This document shows positions 1 to 9,092 of a stretch of 64,000 nucleotides of DNA, in pieces. Location of the stretch: contig NZ_JAMZGF010000018.1 of assembly GCF_024158915.1 (NCBI RefSeq), positions 1 to 64,000 of the forward strand, read 5' to 3'. A program made the translations under genes and the position numbers. Every line of letters starts with the position of its first letter. The first letter of the stretch is position 1. A model generated the notes under the pieces. That model was not told where the DNA came from. It worked only from the letters and a program-made list of their open reading frames with translations, and made no database searches. The DNA is from Chryseobacterium sp. S0630. GTDB lineage: Bacteria > Bacteroidota > Bacteroidia > Flavobacteriales > Weeksellaceae.

Positions 1-983
1 TCAATGCCTACGGTTTTGTTTCCTGATCTCTCTGACCTGGATTCTCCACCAATGATAAAGCCAGTTGACGTTAAAGCCAGAGTTCTCAAATGATCATCTC
101 CTTTACCTCCAAAGTTCTTCTCCCATTCTACTTTTCCGTTTTTGTCTAATTTGACAATCCAATAGTCGCCCTCACCGAAGTTTTCAGTTTGTTTCGAGTT
201 TCGAGATACAGGATTCGGGTTTTGAATGTTTGATGCAGAACCCGCACCTCGCATCCCGGAACCTTGTTCAGAACCCGAAACACGAACTTCGGAACTTCTG
301 GAATAAATCCCCAGTAACGCTCCTCCATCTCTCGTTGGAATCATCTTTTCCACTTCATCTAGTCCTTTTCCTCCTAAAACTAATTGAGAGAGTTCTTTTC
401 CGTTTTTATCGAGTCTGGTAATCCAGACATCTTTAGATCCATAACCTTTTGATGAGTTCTGTATATTTCCAGCCACAAAAAATCCTAAATCAGTAGTTTG
501 AATAACAGCTCTCGCTTCTTCATCGGAAGAATTTCCCAATGTTTTCTGCCACAATTCATCTCCGAATTCATTGATTCTGATCAGCCAGATATCTGAGCCT
601 CCTTTGGAATCGTCTTTTTTGTCTAATCCTTTTCCGGAATAAGATGTTCCTGCTAACAGAAATCCTCCATCCTGAGTGGTAACAGTAGCCGACAGATAAT
701 CATGATTTTGTCCTGAGAAATATTTCTCCCAAACTTCTTGACCCTGTTGATTGAGTTTTACCAGATGAAAATCGTAACCGTTGTTTTGCTTACTGCCTGA
801 AACCTGTTGCTTATTGCTTTGAATAGAACTTCCTGTGATAAGGTATTGTTGATCAATGGTTGTCGTGACCTGGCTTAGAAAATCCTGGGTAGAGGATTGG
901 ATGTCTTTTTGCCACACTACTTCCTGAGCAGATACGCCCAAGATTGTGCATAAAGTAAATGCACCGAGATAAAGTTTTCTCAT
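1..983 (-). CDS. Secreted repeat protein, probable T9SS-associated (partial, C-terminus beyond window)
   Basis: An open frame runs without a stop from the ATG at 981-983 to the left edge, giving 327 codons of N-terminal sequence. Residues 1-17 are a signal peptide (MRKLYLGAFTLCTILGV, then SAQE). The rest consists of beta-propeller-like repeats of about 55-60 residues. Each carries a D-x-W-[LI]-[VI]-[RK] strand, a D-K/E-x-G turn, a W or L strand with GG/GN, and a T-x-D-G-G-F-type strand (for example DIWLIR, DVWITR, DYWIVK). Such proteins in Flavobacteriia often end in a T9SS sorting domain, but that part is outside the window. Two loops are strongly expanded and look like translated low-complexity repeat DNA (near 178-312 and 790-832). 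No function is assignable beyond secreted or surface protein. Confidence 0.8.
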   Translation of the reverse strand, partial: MRKLYLGAFTLCTILGVSAQEVVWQKDIQSSTQDFLSQVTTTIDQQYLITGSSIQSNKQQVSGSKQNNGYDFHLVKLNQQGQEVWEKYFSGQNHDYLSATVTTQDGGFLLAGTSYSGKGLDKKDDSKGGSDIWLIRINEFGDELWQKTLGNSSDEEARAVIQTTDLGFFVAGNIQNSSKGYGSKDVWITRLDKNGKELSQLVLGGKGLDEVEKMIPTRDGGALLGIYSRSSEVRVSGSEQGSGMRGAGSASNIQNPNPVSRNSKQTENFGEGDYWIVKLDKNGKVEWEKNFGGKGDDHLRTLALTSTGFIIGGESRSERSGNKTVGI

Positions 984-1180
984 TCCCGTGTTGTCGTTTT
1001 TTGAGTTAGTAATTAGTTTATTAAAAACGCAGCGAATTTAGTACTTTTTAAGACACAAAAATTGATATACTCCAACCTACTATAAATCATGCTATTAATA
1101 GTTAGATTTTCTTTATATTGTATTACAATTTGTATCATTATGATGCAAAAAAATCTACTCACGGCGACAGAACCTGTCGT

Positions 1181-1220
1181 ATTAAAAATAAAAAGGGCCA
1201 ACTCAAAAGAATTGACCCTT
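1181..1220 (-). terminator. Intrinsic terminator of the RND efflux operon
   Basis: The arms AAGGGCCAA (1193-1201) and TTGACCCTT (1212-1220) form a 9-bp stem with one G-U pair. On the minus strand it is followed by a T-rich run (complement of 1181-1192). It lies 40 bp downstream of the outer-membrane factor stop codon. Confidence 0.75.
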
Positions 1221-1260
1221 CCAAAAAACATTAACTGTTTATTGATAGAATTATGATGTT

Positions 1261-2718
1261 TTATTTCCAGCCTCCACCTAAACTTTTATAGATGTCGACT
1301 ACAGTGCTGAGCTGTTTTTGCTTTGCTTCGATAAGTTCCATTTTGGCATCCAATGCATCTCTCTGGTTCAAAAGAACTTCAAGATAATCTGCTCTTGAAT
1401 TACGGAACAACTGATTGGCAATATCAATAGACTGATCCAGGGCTTTGGTTTCCTGTGATTTTAATTGATAATACTGGTCAATATTTTTAACTTTTGACAT
1501 CAGATTGGCAACGTCCAGATAAGCATTCAAAATGGTTTTGTCATATTCGTATAATGCCTGAACCTGTTTTGCATCTGCTGTCTGAAAATTAGCTTTTATT
1601 GCACTTTTGTTAATGAGTGGTCCAGCCAGCTCGCCCACAAGATTATAAGCTATTGATTCCGGTAATTTAACAAGATATGAAGGTTTGAAAGCCTCCAAAC
1701 CTAACGTTGCAGAAATTTCCAAAGAAGGATAAAATTCTTTTCTTGCAGCTTCCACATCGAGTTTTGATGCCTTCAATTCAAGCTCTGCCTGTTTGATATC
1801 AGGACGGTTGGCTAATAACTGAGATGGGATTCCGGTATACACTGTGGGAGGAATGGTAGACATAAAGTTTTCCTTTGTTCTCACAATTGGCTGTGGATAT
1901 CTTCCCAGTAAAGCATTGATTTCGTTTTCTTTCTCTGTGATCTGCTGACGGATTGTATATTCTGCTGCTTTGGATTTCGCCAGTTCTGCCTCAAATTTCT
2001 TCACAGCCAGTTCCGTTGCAGCAGCGGCTTCTTTCTGAATTTTGGAAATTTCCAATGCTCTCTGTTGCAGCTTGATATACTGCTGTATAATATCCAATTG
2101 ATTATCAAGTGCCAATAACTCATAATAATTATCCGCAACTTCTTCAATAAGATTAGATAAAACGAAGTTCTTCCCTTCCACAGTAGAAAGATAATGAGCA
2201 ACTGCAGATTCTTTTTCTGTTCTGAGTTTTTTCCAGATATCAATCTCCCAGCTCGCATTTAATCCTGCTTCAAAATTTCCAAGCGGATCCGGCATTTCTT
2301 TTCCTGGTTCTATTTCTGTAGTAGCATCACCAGCTCCTTCACTGGTATAACGGCCTGATTTTTTCAACCCTGCTCCTATTCCTGCAGAAACCGTTGGAGT
2401 CAATCTTCCTTTTTTAGCTAAAACACCACTTTTAGCAATTTCAATCTCCTGAAGTGTGATTAGAAGCTCCTGATTATTTTTTAAAGCAGTTTCAATAAGC
2501 GTCACAAGATTCGGATCAGTAAAAAACTGTCTCCATGGTGTTGTTCCGCTATTGTTGTTAGCATCCTGCTGTTCTTCCTGATTAAAGTTCTGAGGAATAT
2601 TTTCTTTTACCTCATCTTTTATGACAGTCGCCATCGGTGCCTTACAACTTGCAAGTACAAGCGATAAGGCAATGGCTGCGATTATATTTTTAGTCTTCGA
2701 ATTTTCCATCATGTTCAT
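1261..2718 (-). CDS. RND efflux outer-membrane factor, OprM/TolC-type lipoprotein
   Basis: A 485-aa TolC-family outer-membrane channel (NodT/OprM type) that completes a tripartite drug efflux pump. The N-terminus is a lipoprotein signal with lipobox LASC (Cys25 from the first Met), so the protein is predicted to be acylated. Two outer-membrane efflux repeats follow, rich in long amphipathic helices, with the typical LLANRPDIKQAE motif between them. Three in-frame ATGs (2718, 2712, 2709) are possible starts; none has a clear ribosome-binding site. The gene overlaps the end of the RND pump gene by 29 bp, which points to translational coupling. Length is normal for the family. The substrate cannot be read from sequence. 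Confidence 0.93.
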   Translation of the reverse strand: MNMMENSKTKNIIAAIALSLVLASCKAPMATVIKDEVKENIPQNFNQEEQQDANNNSGTTPWRQFFTDPNLVTLIETALKNNQELLITLQEIEIAKSGVLAKKGRLTPTVSAGIGAGLKKSGRYTSEGAGDATTEIEPGKEMPDPLGNFEAGLNASWEIDIWKKLRTEKESAVAHYLSTVEGKNFVLSNLIEEVADNYYELLALDNQLDIIQQYIKLQQRALEISKIQKEAAAATELAVKKFEAELAKSKAAEYTIRQQITEKENEINALLGRYPQPIVRTKENFMSTIPPTVYTGIPSQLLANRPDIKQAELELKASKLDVEAARKEFYPSLEISATLGLEAFKPSYLVKLPESIAYNLVGELAGPLINKSAIKANFQTADAKQVQALYEYDKTILNAYLDVANLMSKVKNIDQYYQLKSQETKALDQSIDIANQLFRNSRADYLEVLLNQRDALDAKMELIEAKQKQLSTVVDIYKSLGGGWK

Positions 2719-5700
2719 AAGGTTCAGTTTGTTCTGTTAAAGGATTCTCTTCTTCATATCTTGCCAGTCTTGACTTATCAGCAATTGTTCCGAAGATATA
2801 ATACAGTCCGGGGATAATCATCAATCCGAAAATAGTCCCGATTAACATTCCTCCTGCTGCTGCAGTACCAATGGTTCTGTTACCAACCGCTCCTGGTCCT
2901 GTTGCGATCACCAGAGGAATCAACCCTGCAATGAAGGCAAATGATGTCATCAAAATCGGACGGAAACGGATGGCAGCTCCTTCAATAGCAGCTTTTGCCA
3001 CAGGAATTCCTTCTTCTGCCTTTTTCTGAACGGCAAATTCTACAATCAACACGGCATTTTTACCCAGAAGTCCAATAAGCATGACCATGGCCACCTGTGC
3101 ATAGATATTGTTTTCCAATCCTAATAATTTTAAGCATAAAAAAGCTCCGAAAATACCTACCGGAAGGGATAAAATAACCGGTAGCGGAAGGATGAAACTT
3201 TCATACTGTGCAGAAAGGATCAGATAAACAAATCCTAAACACACCAGGAAGATAAATACGGCTTCATTTCCACGGCTTACTTCATCTTTAGAAATCCCCG
3301 CCCAGTCGATACCAAAACCTCTTGGAAGTGTTTTATCTGCAACTTCCTGAATGGCCTTGATGGCCTGTCCACTACTATATCCAGGCGCCGGAGTTCCGCT
3401 CACCTCTGCAGAATTATACATATTATGTCTGGTAATTTCGGATAGTCCATATACTTTTTCCAATCTCATGAAGTCTGAGTATGGAACCATCTGGTCTTTA
3501 TCATTTTTAACATACAGTTTCAGCAGGTCAGTTGGTAAGGCTCGGTATTGAGGACCAGCCTGAACAATTACCTTATACGGTCTGTCAAAGCGGATGAAAC
3601 TCGTTTCATAGTTGGACCCGATCAATGTAGAAAGGTTATCCATCGCTTTCTCAATCGTGACTCCTTTTTGTTCTGCAAGATCATTATCAATCTTCAGCAT
3701 ATACTGTGGGAAACTCGCAGAATAGAATGTAAATGCTGATCCCAATTCCGGACGCTTCTTAAGCTCCTTCACAAAGTCATTACTTACCTGTTCCATTTTA
3801 TGATAATCTCCACTTCCCGCTTTATCCAGCAAACGAAGTTCAAAACCTCCTGCTGCTCCATACCCCGGAACGGAAGGCGGCTGGAAGAATTCTATATTAG
3901 CTCCCGGAATATTCTTGGCTTTTTCTTCCAGTTTTTCAATGATTTCCGCAGCTGATTCTTTACGTTCTTCCCAGCTTTTAAGGTTGATCAGACAGGTTCC
4001 GGAGTTGGATCCGGTACCTTCTGTCAAAATCTCATAACCTGCAAGAGAAGAAACGGATTGTACTCCATCAATGTCTTCAGATTCTCTCAAAAGTTCTCTG
4101 GCAATCTGGTTTGTTCTTTCCAAAGTAGATCCCGGAGGTGTCTGAATAATGGCATAGATCATTCCCTGATCTTCAGCCGGAATAAATCCTGAAGGTAAAG
4201 AGTTACTCAGGAAGAATGTACAGGCACAGAATGCTAATAGTAAAGGCAATGTTATTGTCTTTTTCGTCACTGTTTTATTCAGCATCTTCTCATATCTTCC
4301 TGCTCCCTTCGTGAACAGGTTGTTGAATTTATCAAGGAAAATAGTAATCGGAGTTTTCTTCTTCGCTTTTCCATGATTATTTCTTAAGATCAGAGCACAT
4401 AAAGCCGGTGTCAAAGTAAGCGCCACTACCCCTGATAAAATAATGGATGAAGCCATTGTAATAGAGAACTGACGATAAAATACCCCTACCGGTCCTGACA
4501 TAAATGCAATCGGAATGAATACAGAAGCCATTACCAGCGTAATTGCAATAATCGCCCCACTGATCTCATGCATTGCTTCTTCAGTGGCCTTTAATGGGGA
4601 AAGATGTTTTTCTTCCATCTTGGCGTGAACAGCTTCAATAACTACAATCGCGTCATCTACCACAACCCCGATCGCCATTACTAAAGCAAAGAGGGAAATC
4701 ATATTCAGGGTAATTCCGAAAGCAGACATTACCGCAAATGTTCCTACCAATGAAACCGGAACAGCTAATGCCGGAATCAATGTTGAACGCCAGTCTCCAA
4801 GGAATAGGAATACTACGATAGCAACCAGAATAAAGGCTTCAAACAAAGTATGGATTACTTTTTCCATGGATGCATCCAGGAATCTTGAAACATCATAACT
4901 GATATCGTAATGCATTCCCTTAGGGAAGTTATTTTTTTCAAGATCTTTCATCAATGTTTTCACATTTTTGATAACGTCACTTGCATTGGATCCATAGGAT
5001 TGTTTTACCGTGATTGCTGCTGAAGGTTTCCCGTTCAATGTGGAATAAATATCATACATGGAACTTCCAAACTCTATATCGGCAACATCTTTCAGTCTTA
5101 CAGATTCTCCGTTCGGTTTTGCTTTTAAAATAATGTTTCCGTAATCTTTTTCATTATTGAAACGACCAGGATATTTTAATACATATTCGAAAGACTGAGA
5201 GCGTTTTCCGGAACTTTCACCTGTTTTACCCGGAGAAGCTTCCAAACTCTGCTCATTCAGAGATTCCATTACTTCATCTGCTGAAATATTATATGCTGTT
5301 AATCTATCTGGTTTAAGCCAGATACGCATTGCATATTCACGGGTTCCGAGGATATCGGCAAAACCAACACCGCTTACCCTTCTCAATTCAGACATTACGT
5401 TGATGTCTGCATAGTTGAAAAGGAATTTCTGGTCAGCTTTAGGATCGTCACTGTACAGGTTAATATACATCAACATGTTGGGTTCTTCACGCGTGATCTT
5501 TACCCCTTCACGCACTACCAAAGGCGGAAGTTTATTTACCACTGAAGATACACGGTTCTGCACGTTTACTGCAGCAACATTGGGATCGGTTCCCAGATCA
5601 AATACAATCTGAATGGAAGCTTCCCCGTCATTTCCGGCATCCGAAGTCATATATTTCATACCGGGAACTCCATTTAATCCTCTTTCCAAAGGAATTACTA

Positions 5701-5881
5701 CGGATTTAATCAACAATTCGTTGTTAGCTCCGGGATATTCTGCGGTGATATTTACTTTAGGCGGAGAGATGGATGGGAACTGCGTCACCGGAAGTTTTAC
5801 CAATGACAGTATTCCCATAAATACAATAATCAATGAGATTACTATAGACAGAACTGGTCTGCGAATGAATTTCTTAAACAT
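2690..5881 (-). CDS. RND multidrug efflux pump, inner-membrane subunit (AcrB/MexB-like, HAE1)
   Basis: A 1063-aa proton-driven RND exporter. The first transmembrane segment lies at about residues 10-30, a large periplasmic porter loop follows, then the helix bundle, and the pattern repeats in the second half, as expected for the family. The proton-relay acidic pair is present in the fourth helix (GVVVDDAIVV), and the partner lysine is present in the tenth (GLLGKNAVLI). The start at 5879-5881 gives the usual MFKKFIRRPV opening. It sits between the adaptor gene (21 bp upstream) and the channel gene (29-bp overlap), so the three form one operon. Family members export hydrophobic and amphiphilic drugs, bile salts and dyes. 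Confidence 0.96.
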   Translation of the reverse strand: MFKKFIRRPVLSIVISLIIVFMGILSLVKLPVTQFPSISPPKVNITAEYPGANNELLIKSVVIPLERGLNGVPGMKYMTSDAGNDGEASIQIVFDLGTDPNVAAVNVQNRVSSVVNKLPPLVVREGVKITREEPNMLMYINLYSDDPKADQKFLFNYADINVMSELRRVSGVGFADILGTREYAMRIWLKPDRLTAYNISADEVMESLNEQSLEASPGKTGESSGKRSQSFEYVLKYPGRFNNEKDYGNIILKAKPNGESVRLKDVADIEFGSSMYDIYSTLNGKPSAAITVKQSYGSNASDVIKNVKTLMKDLEKNNFPKGMHYDISYDVSRFLDASMEKVIHTLFEAFILVAIVVFLFLGDWRSTLIPALAVPVSLVGTFAVMSAFGITLNMISLFALVMAIGVVVDDAIVVIEAVHAKMEEKHLSPLKATEEAMHEISGAIIAITLVMASVFIPIAFMSGPVGVFYRQFSITMASSIILSGVVALTLTPALCALILRNNHGKAKKKTPITIFLDKFNNLFTKGAGRYEKMLNKTVTKKTITLPLLLAFCACTFFLSNSLPSGFIPAEDQGMIYAIIQTPPGSTLERTNQIARELLRESEDIDGVQSVSSLAGYEILTEGTGSNSGTCLINLKSWEERKESAAEIIEKLEEKAKNIPGANIEFFQPPSVPGYGAAGGFELRLLDKAGSGDYHKMEQVSNDFVKELKKRPELGSAFTFYSASFPQYMLKIDNDLAEQKGVTIEKAMDNLSTLIGSNYETSFIRFDRPYKVIVQAGPQYRALPTDLLKLYVKNDKDQMVPYSDFMRLEKVYGLSEITRHNMYNSAEVSGTPAPGYSSGQAIKAIQEVADKTLPRGFGIDWAGISKDEVSRGNEAVFIFLVCLGFVYLILSAQYESFILPLPVILSLPVGIFGAFLCLKLLGLENNIYAQVAMVMLIGLLGKNAVLIVEFAVQKKAEEGIPVAKAAIEGAAIRFRPILMTSFAFIAGLIPLVIATGPGAVGNRTIGTAAAGGMLIGTIFGLMIIPGLYYIFGTIADKSRLARYEEENPLTEQTEPYEHDGKFED

Positions 5882-5902
5882 ACTGCTTCATTTTAGAGAC
5901 CA

Positions 5903-6988
5903 CTACTCTGCTTTTAATTTCAATGATTGAAGAACTTTCTTAGGATCCTGGAATTTTGTTTTCACCTTTTGATCATCCTTTACTTTCTGAACTCCTTCCA
6001 GAAGGATCTGATCTCCTTTTGAAATTCCTGATCCCACTACATAAAGATCCTGAAGTTCATAAGCTACTTTGATATTTCTGGATTTTGCTACTCCATTTTT
6101 ATCAATTACAAATACATATTTCTGATCCTGAATTTCATAGGTTGCTTTCTGTGGAATGATCAATGCGTTATGAACAGGCATTGACATCTGCACTTTTCCG
6201 GTTTCTCCGTTTCTCAGAAGTTTGTCTGGATTCGGGAATTTCGCACGGAAAGCAATATTTCCGGTTTCGTTATCGAATTCTCCTTCAATTGTCTGGATTT
6301 CTCCTTTTTGTGTATACGTTTCTCCGTTTGCTGTAATCAGAGAAACCTGGTTACTGCCTCTGTCTGCAGCATGAGTCTGGTAGCTTAAATATTCAGGTTC
6401 TGAAACGTTGAAATAGGTGTAGATACTTGTGTTATCTGATAACGAAGTCAACAAATCACCTTCATCTACAAGGCTTCCCAATTTCAGTGGAATTCTGTTA
6501 ATAATCCCTGAAAACGGTGCTTTGATATCAGTAAAAGACAAATGGATCTGGGCCAGTTTCATTTCTGCATTGGCAGCATCCAATTTGGCTTTTGCCATTG
6601 CTCTTTCATTTTTAGAAACAATGTTGTTTCCTGCCAGCGTACTTGCATTTTTAAGCTCAATAGAAGCCTGTTCTACTTCTGCTTTTGCTTTTAATAATTC
6701 TGCCTGATACAGTTTAGGCATAATTCGGAACAATGTTTGTCCGGCCTGTACGTATTGTCCTTCATCTACAAAGATTTTTTCCAGGAAACCTTTTTCCTGA
6801 GCTCTCACTTCAATGTTTTTTACAGATTGAATCTGAGCTACGTATTCTTTGTTGATTACGGTATCCATTACCACAGGGGACGTCACCGGATAGACGGTAA
6901 CTTCTTCTTTTTCTTCTTTTTTCTTATTGCAGCCAACCGCCAACAAAAGGGCACTCAACGCAATTCCCGAAGCAACTCTTTTTATCAT
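5903..6988 (-). CDS. RND efflux periplasmic adaptor (membrane fusion protein, AcrA/MexA-like)
   Basis: A 361-aa lipoprotein adaptor that bridges the RND pump and the outer-membrane channel. I chose the ATG at 6986-6988 rather than the longer frame starting at 7096, because it gives a clean lipoprotein signal (MIKRVASG... with lipobox AVGC, Cys20) followed by a charged linker. Domains in order: a biotinyl-lipoyl half-motif with GQTLFRI, an alpha-helical hairpin, a second lipoyl half (IKAPFSGIINR), a beta-barrel and a membrane-proximal domain. It is the first gene of the efflux operon. No repressor gene of the TetR or MarR type lies next to it, so regulation is not evident. Confidence 0.94.
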   Translation of the reverse strand: MIKRVASGIALSALLLAVGCNKKKEEKEEVTVYPVTSPVVMDTVINKEYVAQIQSVKNIEVRAQEKGFLEKIFVDEGQYVQAGQTLFRIMPKLYQAELLKAKAEVEQASIELKNASTLAGNNIVSKNERAMAKAKLDAANAEMKLAQIHLSFTDIKAPFSGIINRIPLKLGSLVDEGDLLTSLSDNTSIYTYFNVSEPEYLSYQTHAADRGSNQVSLITANGETYTQKGEIQTIEGEFDNETGNIAFRAKFPNPDKLLRNGETGKVQMSMPVHNALIIPQKATYEIQDQKYVFVIDKNGVAKSRNIKVAYELQDLYVVGSGISKGDQILLEGVQKVKDDQKVKTKFQDPKKVLQSLKLKAE

Positions 6989-7133
6989 AATTCTAGAGTT
7001 TATATAAATCGTTAATGTTTTGATAGAAATAAAAAACGGTAATAAAAGGGGTACGATGTGATGATTACCGGCATACACAACGCAAGTACTTTCCACCCGG
7101 AATCAGGCAGAAAATAAATAGAACGGAGAAATT

Positions 7134-7520
7134 TTAGATTCTAATGGAGCGGATAAGAATAAATCTTTTGGTTGCTAAACCAAGAACAAAGCCATGAATA
7201 TCCGGCTTGGATCTTTTATAGCTTTTTAATCCAAAAATATAGACTAAAGAGAAGACTCCGGCAAAAACAATAACAGCCTGCCATACATCAGACAGCTGGA
7301 AATCATCTTCGGTAAGTTCTAAAGTGGAATTGTCTACATTATCGGCCATCTGCTGAACAGAGAGTTTTTCAAAAGTCTGATTCAGGCGGTTGGCTCTTTT
7401 TGGCATATGATGAGAAACATGACCGTTATAGTCGTTTCGGAGCGTTTTAACATCAAGTCTGCTTTCTACTACAAAGAGCAGAAAAAGACTGGTTAAAAAA
7501 TATACTACGAAGTTTCTCAT
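7134..7520 (-). CDS. Small membrane protein of unknown function
   Basis: A 128-aa protein. I prefer the ATG at 7518-7520 (MRNFVVYFLTSLFLLF...) over the longer frame from 7574, because it yields a hydrophobic N-terminal segment and because a -7 box TACATTTG lies just upstream (7531-7538). A second hydrophobic segment lies near residues 85-105 (VWQAVIVFAGVFSLVYIFG), followed by a basic tail. The middle part is polar and contains no recognised motif. It may be a two-helix inner-membrane protein. It has no obvious link to the efflux operon next to it, and I do not recognise the family. Confidence 0.6.
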   Translation of the reverse strand: MRNFVVYFLTSLFLLFVVESRLDVKTLRNDYNGHVSHHMPKRANRLNQTFEKLSVQQMADNVDNSTLELTEDDFQLSDVWQAVIVFAGVFSLVYIFGLKSYKRSKPDIHGFVLGLATKRFILIRSIRI

Positions 7521-7530
7521 TTTGAAGTTG

Positions 7531-7538
7531 CAAATGTA
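7531..7538 (-). promoter_or_regulatory. -7 promoter box (TACATTTG)
   Basis: Matches the Bacteroidetes -7 consensus TAnnTTTG on the minus strand, about 10 bp before the preferred start of the small membrane protein. No -33 TTG was found at the right distance. Confidence 0.45.
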
Positions 7539-7841
7539 CACCCAGATTATGATATTACCATCATGGATTAACAAAATTTAACTCTTCTTTAAAATACCTG
7601 AATATAAAAAATTGATAAATATTAAATATTTCGTTTATTCAAGCGTAATTCAAGCAATCCTGATATCTCATCTGTGCAAGTTTCAATTTTCAAATATCAA
7701 GCCATTTTTTTTGATTTAAGGAAATTTTAATTTTAAAGCTGTTGCTTTTTTGAACATTTTAAGTGGTTGGATACTCTATTTTGAAAATTTTCCTATCAAA
7801 CCTAAACTTTATCATGAATTATAATTATTAACATTAACTTA

Positions 7842-7872
7842 TTGTTACTCTCTTCTTTTTGAATTATTTTTG
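7842..7872 (+). promoter_or_regulatory. Strong Bacteroidetes-type promoter
   Basis: TTG at 7842-7844, a 20-bp spacer, then TATTTTTG at 7865-7872, a full match to the TTG-N17..23-TAnnTTTG consensus. Transcription would begin near 7879, some 280 bases before the next sizeable gene (8158) and 20 bases before a 28-codon reading frame. Confidence 0.7.
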
Positions 7873-7898
7873 CCGAAAATTAACACAACAAATGAAAA

Positions 7899-7985
7899 AT
7901 GAAAAAAAAACAACATTATACCATTGAAAACAAGTTCGTTAAAAATCCTGAATTAACAATGGTTCTCCTTAATTTTCTACAATAA
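7899..7985 (+). CDS. Possible 28-codon small ORF downstream of a strong promoter
   Basis: An ATG at 7899 opens a frame of 28 codons (beginning MKKKQHYTIENK, ending NFLQ) and a TAA stop at 7983-7985. It sits about 20 bp after the predicted start of transcription from the promoter at 7842-7872, in an otherwise gene-free 630-bp stretch. It could be a leader peptide, a small protein, or chance in the 5' leader of the lipoprotein gene at 8158. There is no recognisable family. Confidence is low because short ORFs arise easily in AT-rich DNA. Confidence 0.3.
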   Translation: MKKKQHYTIENKFVKNPELTMVLLNFLQ

Positions 7986-8157
7986 TTATCACTTTCTGTT
8001 TCGTGAATTTTGTTTCAAAAAACAGTGAGTTAAATTGCATAAAACTTTAATTTTCTGTTAGTTTATGAAAAATTAACATATATTTATTAAAAATATTTGT
8101 AAATTTATATAGCATTAACATCATAATTCATGAAACACTTTAAAATCACTTATCACT

Positions 8158-8550
8158 ATGAAAAAATTATTATTACCAGTCCTTTTCGGATTGACCATTA
8201 TTTCCCTAACAGCGTGTAAACATCCCGGAAAAGAAGCTGAAACCATTACTGCTGTTACTCCAGAAAATACAGATGACATTTCAAAAAATGTGTATGTTGA
8301 CAGCTATGGAGAAAAAATTGAAGTTACGATCAACAACACCAAAAATACAGCAACAATACATTTAAACGGTAAAACTTTTGACCTTAAAAAAAGTGATGCT
8401 TTACCTGAATATACTGCCTCTAATGAAGAGTATCAATATTCTGATATTAAAGGGAATATCACCTTCCTGAAAAAGAATGTAGATATGGTTCTGTTCCATC
8501 TTAAACAGGCAAAAAAAGAGTCTGGTCCTGCAAAAATGGCATCGTATTAG
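8158..8550 (+). CDS. Small lipoprotein with an MliC-like (lysozyme-inhibitor-type) domain
   Basis: A 130-aa lipoprotein. Its signal ends in the lipobox LTAC (Cys20). After a linker, residues 45-115 show the small beta-barrel pattern of MliC/PliC C-type lysozyme inhibitors: Y-x-D-x-x-G-E-K-I-E-V, T-A-T-I-H-L-N-G-K-T-F-D-L, and a later Y-S-D-I-K-G-N-I-T-F strand. The signature cysteines of classical MliC are absent, so the assignment is by pattern only and inhibitor activity is unproven. It lies 38 bp upstream of a META-domain lipoprotein, and the two probably share a transcript that ends at the palindromic terminator near 9051. Confidence 0.7.
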   Translation: MKKLLLPVLFGLTIISLTACKHPGKEAETITAVTPENTDDISKNVYVDSYGEKIEVTINNTKNTATIHLNGKTFDLKKSDALPEYTASNEEYQYSDIKGNITFLKKNVDMVLFHLKQAKKESGPAKMASY

Positions 8551-8588
8551 CATAAGGATTAGCAATTCAAATTAAAAAAATAAACATT

Positions 8589-9023
8589 ATGAAAAGTTTA
8601 TATTATTACTTATCAGCACTTGTTATCGCAACATTTTTAGTTGTTTCTTGTAAAACACAGAACGCTCAAAAAGCAACTACTGATATTACAGGAAAAACAT
8701 GGAAACTTACAGAGCTTAACGGGAAGCCGATTGAACTGAAAAATCCTAAAAACAATCCTTATTTTAAACTTGAAATGGATGGTATGAGATATCAGGGACA
8801 TGCAGGATGTAATGGTTTGGGAGGAACTTTTGAGATCAAACCTGAAATGATGAGAATTAAGTTCAATCAGGGAATGTCTACCATGATGGCTTGCGAGGAT
8901 CTTGATATTGAAAATCAATTTACCAAAGCAATTCTTGCAGCAGACAATTACTCTGTAAACGGAAATACGCTTACTTTAAACAAAGCAAGAATGGCTCCTT
9001 TAGCTAAATTTGTTCTTCAGTAA
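8589..9023 (+). CDS. META-domain (HslJ-like) lipoprotein
   Basis: A 144-aa lipoprotein (lipobox VVSC, Cys21) carrying one META/DUF306 domain, as in E. coli HslJ. Diagnostic elements are the opening W-K-L-T-E-L-N-G-K-P-I motif at about residue 37, a G-x-x-G-C-N-x-x-G-G-T turn (GHAGCNGLGGTF), and an M-x-x-T-x-M-A-C-E-like motif (MSTMMACED) near residue 99. The family is linked to stress, motility or drug tolerance phenotypes, but its biochemical role is unknown. It is the second gene of a two-gene unit with the MliC-like lipoprotein. Confidence 0.85.
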   Translation: MKSLYYYLSALVIATFLVVSCKTQNAQKATTDITGKTWKLTELNGKPIELKNPKNNPYFKLEMDGMRYQGHAGCNGLGGTFEIKPEMMRIKFNQGMSTMMACEDLDIENQFTKAILAADNYSVNGNTLTLNKARMAPLAKFVLQ

Positions 9024-9046
9024 TTGAATCTCACTTAAATAAAAAT

Positions 9047-9080
9047 AAAATACGCCTCATCATGATGAGGCGTATTTTTT
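9047..9080. terminator. Perfect-palindrome bidirectional terminator
   Basis: A perfect 24-bp palindrome (9051-9074, half-site TACGCCTCATCA) is flanked by an A-run on the left and a T-run on the right. It can therefore stop both the META lipoprotein transcript and the converging SemiSWEET transcript. Confidence 0.9.
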
Positions 9081-9092
9081 ATATTGATATTT

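Noticed and set aside
5613..5930. Long frames opposite the RND pump, glmS and GH63 genes
   Set aside because: They are shadows of strong coding regions on the other strand and have no family resemblance.
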